The notes under the pieces are model-generated. The model was not told where the DNA came from, did not search any database, and worked only from the letters and a program-made list of their open reading frames with translations. Below are positions 1 through 7,074 of a DNA stretch of 16,277 nt, piece by piece. A program made the translations under genes and the position numbers. Position 1 is the first letter of the stretch; every line of letters begins with the position of its first letter. Location: assembly GCA_052389755.1 (NCBI GenBank), contig JBQTHP010000190.1, positions 1 through 16,277 of the forward strand. The letters run 5' to 3'. This stretch comes from JBQTHP01 sp052389755 (GTDB taxonomy: Bacteria; Pseudomonadota; Gammaproteobacteria; Steroidobacterales; Steroidobacteraceae).

Positions 1-300
<300 letters not shown>

Positions 301-304
301 GACA

Positions 305-405
305 CGGCTACCGGCTTCCGCCTTCCGTCTACCGGCCAAGAGCGCGTGCGTCCGCGCTGACGATGACCCTCTGACCGGAAGGCAGAAGGCGGAAGCCGGT
401 AGCCG
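305..405. repeat. Inverted repeat, 21-bp perfect arms (305-325 / 385-405)
   Basis: Bases 305-325 (CGGCTACCGGCTTCCGCCTTC) are, shown here as the family core CTACCGGCTTCCGCC, exactly reverse-complementary to 385-405. The arms continue inwards imperfectly for about 12 more bases on each side (326-337 and 373-384), so the element could fold into a long hairpin with an approximately 35-base loop. It lies upstream of the 2Fe-2S subunit gene and looks like an extragenic palindromic repeat. It is unrelated in sequence to the other repeat family in the window. No T-run follows, so it is not a classical terminator. Confidence 0.8.
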
Positions 406-488
406 TTCCCGCGCGGCGAAGCGAAGCTAGTGAGCGCCTAGTTGACGCGCGCCGCGTCACCGGAAGCCTACGATCCACGAAACAGCTC
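406..488. other. Leader region of the molybdenum hydroxylase genes
   Basis: An 83-base stretch between the inverted repeat and the 2Fe-2S subunit gene. It contains a TTGACG hexamer at 442-447, but no acceptable -10 box lies 16-18 bases downstream, so no promoter is called. No small gene was seen. Confidence 0.4.
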
Positions 489-490
489 GT

Positions 491-495
491 GGAGA
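491..495 (+). promoter_or_regulatory. Ribosome binding site for the 2Fe-2S subunit
   Basis: GGAGA ends 5 bases before the ATG at 501. This favours 501 over the in-frame GTG at 489, which lies upstream of the site. A second in-frame ATG at 507 would have a spacing of 11. Confidence 0.55.
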
Positions 496-500
496 ATGCG

Positions 501-980
501 ATGGCCATGGAATTGAGCGTCAACGGCGCCCGTTTCACTTTCGACGGCGATCCGCAGATGCCGCTGCTGTGGTATCTGCGCGATCATGCGCGGCTCACCG
601 GGACGAAGTTCGGCTGCGGGATCGCCCTGTGCGGCGCGTGCACGGTGCACGTCGACGGGCGCGCGGTGCGCTCCTGCGTGACGCCCGTGGCCGCGGTCAC
701 TGGCCGCGAGATCACGACGATCGAGGGGCTCGCGAAAGGCGGGAGCCTGCACGCGGTACAGCAGGCGTGGATCGACGAGGACGTGCCGCAATGCGGCTAC
801 TGCCAGGCGGGCCAGATCATGGCCGCGGTCGATCTGCTCGAGCGCGTGCCGAATCCGTCGGATGCAGACATCGGCACGATCACCAATCTCTGCCGGTGCG
901 GCACCTACCCGCGGATTCGCAAGGCAATCAAGCGCGCGGCGGCGTTGCTGCGTGCCGGAGCCCAGAAGGCCACGACATGA
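501..980 (+). CDS. 2Fe-2S subunit of a xanthine-dehydrogenase-family molybdenum hydroxylase (IorA-like)
   Basis: A 159-residue iron-sulfur subunit of the IorA / small aldehyde-oxidase subunit type, which passes electrons from the molybdenum centre of the partner subunit to an acceptor. The plant-ferredoxin-type cluster ligands are visible as Cys39, Cys44, Cys47 and Cys59 (CGIALCGAC). The second cluster has Cys98/Cys101 (CGYC) and Cys131/Cys133 (CRCG). All eight cysteines are present and the length is normal for the family. The ATG at 501 is chosen because GGAGA lies 5 bases upstream. The gene overlaps the next one by ATGA (977-980), so translational coupling is expected. The partner is broken, so this intact subunit may have no working complex. 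The substrate cannot be told from sequence; IorA-like subunits act with hydroxylases of N-heterocycles or aldehydes. Confidence 0.93.
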   Translation: MAMELSVNGARFTFDGDPQMPLLWYLRDHARLTGTKFGCGIALCGACTVHVDGRAVRSCVTPVAAVTGREITTIEGLAKGGSLHAVQQAWIDEDVPQCGYCQAGQIMAAVDLLERVPNPSDADIGTITNLCRCGTYPRIRKAIKRAAALLRAGAQKATT

Positions 981-3057
981 ACGCCGCGCTGTCGCGCCGC
1001 GAGTTTCTGCAGGTCTCGACGACGACGCTCGGCGGACTCTTCGCGACTGCGACCCTCACCCGCCTTTGGCACCCTCTCCCCGCAACGCGGGGAGAGGGTA
1101 GGGTGAGGGGCGCGGAGCTCGGTGCGTTCGTGCGTATCGAGCCGGACGGACGCATCGTCATCGGCGCGCGCGGTTGCGAGATCGGCCAGGGCGTGCGCAC
1201 GTCGCTGCCGATGCTCATTGCCGAAGAGCTCGATGTTTCGTGGTCGCGGGTAACGGTCGAGCAACTCCCGTACGGACTGATCGCGAGCGACAAGCCGCCG
1301 GGGATTGCCTCGAAGTATGGCCCGCAGGGCGCCGGCGACGCTGAGCACCGAGGATGCGCGCGTGCTTCATCCGGACGGTCGCGCGCTCTCCTACGCCCAG
1401 CTCGCCGCGCGCGCCGCGAAGCTCGTGCCGCCGAGCAAAGAGCTGCGGCTGAAGGCTGCGAAACGGTTTCAGGTCATCGGCCGGCCCGTGCAGGTCGCAG
1501 ACGGGCGAGACATCGTTACGGGGGTCGCAGCGTACGGTCTCGATGCGTATCTGCCGAACGCGCTCACCGCGGTAATCGCGCGCTGCCCGTACTTCGACGG
1601 AGCCGTCGCATCCGTGGATGATGCGGCCGCGCGGCGCATCCCCGGTGTGCGCAACGTGATCGTGCTCACAGCGCCCAAACCGGACGCAGCGCTCGACCGC
1701 AATCTCGCGGCGGGCGTGGCGGTGGTCGCGGACGATCTGTGGTCGGCGCTCAAAGGTCGCGATGCGCTCGTCATCCACTGGACGCGCGGGCCGTGGGCGA
1801 AGGACTCGACCGGCGCCCTCGAACGCCGCGCGCATGCGGCGCTCGATGTGCCGCTCCCGGCGGATTCGCCCGGAATCGCACGGCGCGACGGGGATTTCGC
1901 AGCCGCGCGCGCGAGCGCAGCCCGCACCGTCGAAGCGCGCTACACCCTGCCTTTTCTCGCGCACGCGACACTCGAGCCGCCGAGCGCGCTCGCTCGACTC
2001 GAGCCCAGGCGAGCGCTGCTCATCGCGTCGCTGCAGAGTCCCGGCGATGCGTCACGCCTCATCAGTGCGATGACCGGCATACCGCGGCTCGCGATCGACA
2101 TCCGTCTGCCGCGCTCCGGCGGTGGGTTCGGGCGTCGCCTCGAGAGCGACTTCATCGCCGAGACGGTGCTGGTCGCTCAGGCCGCCAAGGCACCGATCAA
2201 GCTCGTCTGGACGCGCGAAGACGACCTGGCGAACGATTTCTATCGACCGTTCGGCGTGCATGCTCTGACCGCCGCCCTCGATGCCCGCGGGATGGTCACG
2301 GGCTGGGCGCACCGGGTTGCCGCGACATCGCGCCGTTGGCGCGCTGCGGGGCTCGAGGAGGCGCCTGCGTGGGTCGCCTGCGCGGATCCCGATGGATTTC
2401 CGGCGGGAGGCGTGGCGGCGTACGTCGCGGAATTCGTGCCGCTCGACTTCGGGCTTGCACGCGGCTGGTGGCGTGCGCCGTTGCCAACCTTCGTGGCATT
2501 TCCGGTACAGAGTTTCGTATCGCGACCACGGTGGGCCGAAACTGCACACGGGCCGGCTCGCAGCCGTGCTGAGACGCGCCGCCGAGGCGATCGGCTACGG
2601 GCGAGCACTCCCGCGCCGGCACGGCATCGGCCTGGCGGCGCATTTCACCTTCGGAGGCTATGCGGCGCACGCGCTCGAAGTTGCCGTCTCGGATGACGGC
2701 GAGCTCGACGTGCGGCGCTGCGTATGCGCCGTCGACGTCGGTCAGGTGGTGAACCCGCTCGGCGTCGAAGCCCAGATGATGGGCGGGACGACCGACGGAC
2801 TTTCGACGGCACTCGGCCTTCAGATCACGGTTAAAGACGGCCGCATCGAGCAGCGCAACTTCACCGACTACCCTCTGCTTCGGATGGCCGCCGCACCGGA
2901 CGTCGAAGTCCACATCATCCCGTCGGAGGCCCGGCCATCCGGCGCGGGCGAGATGGGCATCCCGACCGCCGCGCCGGCGCTGGCCAACGCGATTTTCGCG
3001 GCCACCGGCACGCGCATCCGCAAGCTGCCGATCGGCGCCCAGCTGAGAAGCTCATAG
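977..3057 (+). pseudogene. Broken molybdopterin-binding subunit of an IorB-like molybdenum hydroxylase
   Basis: A large catalytic subunit split over three frames. It starts at 977 with a twin-arginine signal (SRREFLQ) and runs to about residue 120, ending near GPQGAG at 1335. It resumes in another frame with LSTEDARVLHPDGR and continues to VQSFV near 2519. It then resumes in a third frame at about 2521 and reaches the stop at 3055-3057. Family hallmarks remain: GARGCEIGQGVRTSL, the GGGFGRR motif, GQVVNPLGVEAQMMGG, and GAGEMG with the expected active-site Glu. At both joints some family sequence seems missing, roughly 40 and 20 codons from memory of IorB-like proteins, so these look like deletions rather than single-base errors. 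The three parts total about 690 residues, against roughly 720-760 for an intact subunit. A palindromic repeat at 1053-1110 lies in frame just after the Tat hydrophobic segment. Assembly error remains an alternative to true decay. Confidence 0.85.
1053..1110. repeat. Palindromic REP-like repeat, copy 1 (inside the IorB-like gene)
   Basis: Nested palindrome. The outer arms are CCCTCACCC and GGGTGAGGG. The inner arms are 13 bases (1071-1083 and 1087-1099, ACCCTCTCCCCGC against GCGGGGAGAGGGT) around a 3-base loop. It has the same orientation as the copies at 3058 and 15124. It is read through in frame, adding about 19 residues between the signal peptide core and the first conserved residues (LGAFVRIEPDG). 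Confidence 0.95.
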
Positions 3058-3120
3058 CCCCTCACCCGCCTCCGGCACCCTCTCCCCCGCTTTTTGCGGG
3101 GGAGAGGGTAGGGTGAGGGG
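3058..3120. repeat. Palindromic REP-like repeat, copy 2 (intergenic)
   Basis: Same element as at 1053-1110, beginning directly after the stop codon of the IorB-like gene. The inner arms are 14 bases around a TTTTT loop, and the outer arms are CCCTCACCC and GGGTGAGGG. This is the usual intergenic position for such repeats and could stabilise or attenuate readthrough mRNA. The T run is in the loop and not after the stem, so it is not called a terminator. Confidence 0.95.
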
Positions 3121-3172
3121 GGTGGCCGCGGACATGCGTGGGGGAGTACTCTTTTTGGGGCAATCCGTTGCC

Positions 3173-3176
3173 GGAG
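3173..3176 (+). promoter_or_regulatory. Ribosome binding site for the EF-G-like gene
   Basis: GGAG lies 9 bases before the ATG at 3186. The in-frame GTG at 3138 would add 16 residues of non-family sequence, so 3186 is preferred as start. Confidence 0.5.
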
Positions 3177-3185
3177 CTCCTCGCC

Positions 3186-5237
3186 ATGGGGTACTCGACT
3201 CAGGGCATCCGTAACCTCGCGCTGGTCGGTTCGGCCGGCGCGGGCAAGACACTCCTGACGGAGGCCCTGCTGCTGCAGGCGGGCGCGACCCGCGTGAAGG
3301 GCAGCCTGCCGCGCGGCACGACCGTCTCCGATTTCGACGCCCAGGAGAAGCGTCTGCAGCATTCGCTCGATGCGGCGATCTGCAGCTTCGATACGGGCGG
3401 TACGCACGTCAATCTGCTCGACACGCCCGGCTATCCCGATTTTCTCGGACGAACGCTGTCGGTGCTCGAAGCCGTCGAGGCGGTGGGAATCGTCGTGAGC
3501 GCCGTGAACGGCGTGGATGCGATCACGCAGCGCCTGATGGATTTCGCGCGCGATCGCGAGCTGTGTCGCCTCATCGTCATCAACAAGATCGACAGTCGCG
3601 ATGCGAAGCCGGAAGCCGTCCTGCGGCAGGTGCGCGAGACCTTCGGCGCGGAGTGCCTGCCGCTCAATCTTCCGGCAGAGAGCGGCAGCTCGGTCGTCGA
3701 TTGTTTCTTCCAGCCGCACGGCAAGCCCAGCGATTTCTCGAGCGTCGAAGCCGCCCACACGCAGATCATCGACCAGGTGGTCGAGGTCGACGAGGAGCTC
3801 ATGGCGGTCTATCTCGACCAGGGCGAGGAGCTCTCTCCGGAGCAGTTGCACGACCCTTTTGAGAAGGCCCTCCGCGAGGGCCATCTGGTTCCCGTGTGCT
3901 TCGTCTCGGCCGAAACCGGCGCCGGCATTTCCGAGCTGCTCGACGTATTCGTCCGTCTGATGCCGAACCCGACCGAGGGCAACGCGCCGCCGTTTCTCAA
4001 GGGCCCGGGAGGCGATGCGGAACGCGTGAAGGTCACGCCTGATCCCGCGCAGCACGTGATCGCGCACGTCTTCAAGGTGAGCATCGATCCGTACGTCGGC
4101 AAGCTCGGCATCTTCCGGGTGCATCAGGGAATGGTGAGGCCCGGAAGCCAGCTGTTCGTCGGCGATGCGAGAAAGCCGTTCAAGGTGGCCCATCTGTACC
4201 GCCTGCTCGGCAAGGACTCCACCGAAGTGACGCAGGCGATTCCGGGCGATATCTGCGCGGTTGCGAAGGTCGACGAGCTGCACTTCGACGCCGTGCTGCA
4301 CGACTCGCACGACGAGGATCACTACCACCTGAAGTCGATCGCATTCCCGCCGCCGATGCTCGGCCTGGCGATCGAGCCGGAACGCCGCGGCGATGAGCAG
4401 CGCCTCGCCGACACGCTGCACAAGCTCACGGCCGAAGACCCGTGCGTACGCATCGAGCATCACGCCTCATTGAACGAAACCGTGGTGTACGGCATGGGTG
4501 AGTTTCACCTGCGGGTGCTGCTCGAGCGCATGGGCGAACGCTATGGCGTGCGCGTGAAGACGCATCCGCCGAGCATTCCCTATCGGGAGACGATCACTCG
4601 CCCGGCGGAAGGGCACAGCCGCCACAAGAAGCAGACCGGCGGAGCCGGGCAGTTCGGCGAGGTATACCTGCGAGTGGAGGCGCTCGAACGCGGGACGGGT
4701 TTCGAATTCGTGGACGTCGTCGTCGGCGGCGCGATTCCAGGCCAGTTCATCCCGGCGGTCGAGAAGGGCGTGCGCCAGGTGCTCTCGGACGGCGCCATCG
4801 CCGGATTTCCCCTGCAGGACATTCGCGTCACGCTGTACGACGGCAAGCACCACGCGGTCGACTCGAAGGAAGTCGCCTTCGTCGCCGCCGGACGCAAGGC
4901 ATTCATCGACGCCATCCAGAAGGCCAATCCGATCGTGCTCGAGCCGATCGTGCGCGTGCAGATCACCGCACCCTCGAATGCGATCGGCGACATCACCGGG
5001 GACCTTGCGACCAAGCGCGCTCGCATCAACGGCAACGACTCGCTGCCCGGGCAGCGCGCGACGGTAAGCGCGCTCGTTCCGCTCGCCGAGATCAACGACT
5101 ATCAGTCGCGGCTCAAGGCGCTGACGGGCGGCGAGGGCAGCTACACGATGGACCTGAGCCACTACGATCCGGTGCCTCCGCGCAAACAACAGGAATTGAT
5201 GCAGGCCCACCGCCCGCGGGCCGAGGCGGACGAGTAG
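3186..5237 (+). CDS. fusA: Elongation factor G-like translational GTPase (EF-G2 type)
   Basis: A 683-residue protein with the whole EF-G domain order. G1 is GSAGAGKT (15-22), the switch I region is RGTTVSDFD (43-51), G3 is DTPGYPDF (79-86) and G4 is NKID (133-136). An EF-G domain II follows near 298-330, and domains III-V run to the end (HKKQTGGAGQFGEV, then the C-terminal fold). It binds GTP and probably acts on the ribosome. It belongs to the divergent EF-G-like paralogues and not to the canonical factor: the P-loop is GSAGAGKT instead of the usual AHIDAGKT, and the catalytic His of PGHVDF is Tyr83. The gene is not beside rpsL, rpsG or tuf, so it is probably not the housekeeping copy. The TPR/2OG gene follows after 17 bases on the same strand, which suggests cotranscription. 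Start 3186 is supported by GGAG upstream. Confidence 0.92.
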   Translation: MGYSTQGIRNLALVGSAGAGKTLLTEALLLQAGATRVKGSLPRGTTVSDFDAQEKRLQHSLDAAICSFDTGGTHVNLLDTPGYPDFLGRTLSVLEAVEAVGIVVSAVNGVDAITQRLMDFARDRELCRLIVINKIDSRDAKPEAVLRQVRETFGAECLPLNLPAESGSSVVDCFFQPHGKPSDFSSVEAAHTQIIDQVVEVDEELMAVYLDQGEELSPEQLHDPFEKALREGHLVPVCFVSAETGAGISELLDVFVRLMPNPTEGNAPPFLKGPGGDAERVKVTPDPAQHVIAHVFKVSIDPYVGKLGIFRVHQGMVRPGSQLFVGDARKPFKVAHLYRLLGKDSTEVTQAIPGDICAVAKVDELHFDAVLHDSHDEDHYHLKSIAFPPPMLGLAIEPERRGDEQRLADTLHKLTAEDPCVRIEHHASLNETVVYGMGEFHLRVLLERMGERYGVRVKTHPPSIPYRETITRPAEGHSRHKKQTGGAGQFGEVYLRVEALERGTGFEFVDVVVGGAIPGQFIPAVEKGVRQVLSDGAIAGFPLQDIRVTLYDGKHHAVDSKEVAFVAAGRKAFIDAIQKANPIVLEPIVRVQITAPSNAIGDITGDLATKRARINGNDSLPGQRATVSALVPLAEINDYQSRLKALTGGEGSYTMDLSHYDPVPPRKQQELMQAHRPRAEADE

Positions 5238-5254
5238 GCGTTTCCGTTCATGGA

Positions 5255-7060
5255 ATGAGTCGCGAATCCGAGTTGGCGCGCGCGGTCGCGCTCATGCGGA
5301 GCGGCCAGCTCGCCGATGCCGAGGCGCTGTGCCGTGCCACGCTCGAACGATCGTCCAAAGACGCGGCGGCGCTCCACATTCTAGGCCTGATCAGGAAGGA
5401 TGCCGGCGATCCGGTCGCGGGTGAACGCCTGCTCCGCGAAAGCATTTCGGTCGAACCCTTCCGCGCGGAGTATCGGGCGAACCTCGGACATCTCCTGCGC
5501 CGCCTCACACGGCTGAAGGAAGCCGAACGAAGCTATCGGGACGCGCTCGGTCTCGATCCGGAATTTCGTCCCGCGAGGCTGGGTCTTGCACGCACGCTGC
5601 ACGAGCTCGGCGAGCATGCGGCTGCGGAATCGGAAGGCCGAGTGCTCGTCGCCTCCCATCCACGGGACTGCCGCGCATGGGCGGTGCTCGCAACCGCACT
5701 GCGCGATCAGAACCGGCTCGCCGAAGCCGAGCTGGCCTATCGCACGTCGATCGAAGCGCAGCCGGCGTATGCGCCCGCTCACCTGTTTCTCGGTGCGCTG
5801 CTGTCCCGGGCAGACCGCGCCGAGGAAGCGCTCGAAGCGCTGACGCGCGCACAGAGCCTCGGCATCAAAGGCTTCGAGCTTGCGTTCCATCGCGGGCTGG
5901 CGCTGCTCGGGCTGTATCGCATCGACGAAGCGGAACGCGCGTTCGCCGAGGCCGTTGCGCTGAGACCGCTTCACGCGGCCGCGCAGGCGAATCTGGCGCG
6001 GGTCCGTTTCATGCGCGACGAGCAGGATTTCGCAAGGGATATTACGGCTGTCGCGGTCGCACATCGCAACGAGGTTCCGGTGCAGCTGCTGCTCGCCACC
6101 GTGCTGCAGCGTACCGGTGATCTTGCGGGCGCCGAGGCATCGTTGCGGGAAGCGATCGAGCGAAACGGAGCGCTGCCGCAGCTGCGCACGGCGCTGGCGG
6201 ACGTGCTGCACGAGACCGGGGCGTTGAAGGAGGCAGAAACCGAGGCTCTCGAGGCGGCGACCGCAAGTCCGAATGATTCCCGGATCGTCGAGAACCTGGT
6301 TGCGATCCTGCTCGCGCGCGGCAAACCAGACGACGCCGAGCCGTTCATCCAGGCGCAGCGCGCACGCAATCCGCTCGATCAGGCCTGGCTTGCGTGGGAA
6401 GCGACCGCGGCGCGCCTGCTCGGCCAGCCCCGTTATCGAGAGCTCTTCGACTACCAACACCTGGTGCGTAGCTACAGGGTCGATCCTCCGTCGGGCTGGT
6501 CGTCAATTGCCGGACTCAATGCCGCTCTGATGCGTGCGCTCGATTCTCGTCACCGTTTCGCGACGCTTCCGCTCGACGAATCTCTGCGGCGCGGCAGCCT
6601 CACGACTCGCAGCCTTCTCACCGAACGGGAGCCGCCCTTTCAGGCGATCATCAAGGCGTTCGAAGGTCCCATCGAGAGTTACCGGCAAGCGGTCGGCGCT
6701 GATCCCGCTCATCCTATGTCGGCGCGGAATCGCGGCAAGACCCGCTACGCGAATGTGTGGTCGGTGCGCCTGCAGCGCGAGGGTTTCCACGTCAATCACA
6801 TCCATCCGACCGGATGGATCAGCGCGGTCTACTACGTTTCGGTCCCGGACGACGTGGCGGACGTGAAACTGATGTCCGGCTGGCTCAAGTTCGGCGAGCC
6901 GCGCTACATCGTTCCCGGCGCTTCGCCGGAGTGCTTCATCAAACCTCAGCCCGGTTTGCTTGTTCTGTTCCCGTCGTACATGTGGAACGGCACGAACCCG
7001 ATTCGTGGGCCCGTACCGTGCACGACCATCGCCTTCGTCTGCCTGCCGGTCGAAGCTTAG
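5255..7060 (+). CDS. TPR protein with a C-terminal 2OG-Fe(II) oxygenase-like domain
   Basis: A 601-residue protein without a signal peptide. Residues about 3-385 are a long array of degenerate tetratricopeptide repeats (patterns such as A...G....A....AL...P). The C-terminal part, about 485-601, resembles the putative 2OG-Fe(II) oxygenase family (Pfam 2OG-FeII_Oxy_5): HVNHIHPTGW (512-521), AVYYVSVPDD, GWLKFGEP, then LVLFPSYMWNGTNP. From memory the family has W-H-G-T and a later Arg before the last strand (PRxTIAFD). Here these are Asn578 (codon AAC) and PCTTIAFV, so both the distal metal-ligand His and the 2OG-binding Arg appear replaced. The domain may be inactive or altered. Start 5255 is the first usable ATG, because the ATG at 5250 is stopped at once. 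The gene follows the EF-G-like gene closely and converges on the S9 peptidase, with 14 bases between the stops and no visible terminator. Confidence 0.85.
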   Translation: MSRESELARAVALMRSGQLADAEALCRATLERSSKDAAALHILGLIRKDAGDPVAGERLLRESISVEPFRAEYRANLGHLLRRLTRLKEAERSYRDALGLDPEFRPARLGLARTLHELGEHAAAESEGRVLVASHPRDCRAWAVLATALRDQNRLAEAELAYRTSIEAQPAYAPAHLFLGALLSRADRAEEALEALTRAQSLGIKGFELAFHRGLALLGLYRIDEAERAFAEAVALRPLHAAAQANLARVRFMRDEQDFARDITAVAVAHRNEVPVQLLLATVLQRTGDLAGAEASLREAIERNGALPQLRTALADVLHETGALKEAETEALEAATASPNDSRIVENLVAILLARGKPDDAEPFIQAQRARNPLDQAWLAWEATAARLLGQPRYRELFDYQHLVRSYRVDPPSGWSSIAGLNAALMRALDSRHRFATLPLDESLRRGSLTTRSLLTEREPPFQAIIKAFEGPIESYRQAVGADPAHPMSARNRGKTRYANVWSVRLQREGFHVNHIHPTGWISAVYYVSVPDDVADVKLMSGWLKFGEPRYIVPGASPECFIKPQPGLLVLFPSYMWNGTNPIRGPVPCTTIAFVCLPVEA

Positions 7061-7074
7061 GCCTCGACGCGCGC

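Noticed and set aside
442..474. Promoter with TTGACG -35 upstream of the 2Fe-2S subunit
   Set aside because: The only -10-like TACGAT lies 21 bases away, and the hexamer at 17 bases (AGCCTA) does not resemble a -10 box.
3072..3116. Repeat copy 2 as an intrinsic terminator for the molybdopterin subunit
   Set aside because: The T run is in the hairpin loop and no T run follows the stem; the same structure occurs inside coding sequence in the other copies.
2868..4463. 531-residue antisense reading frame opposite the EF-G-like gene
   Set aside because: It mirrors the codon pattern of the EF-G-like gene, is rich in Arg/His/Asp with no domain, and covers a clearly conserved gene on the other strand.
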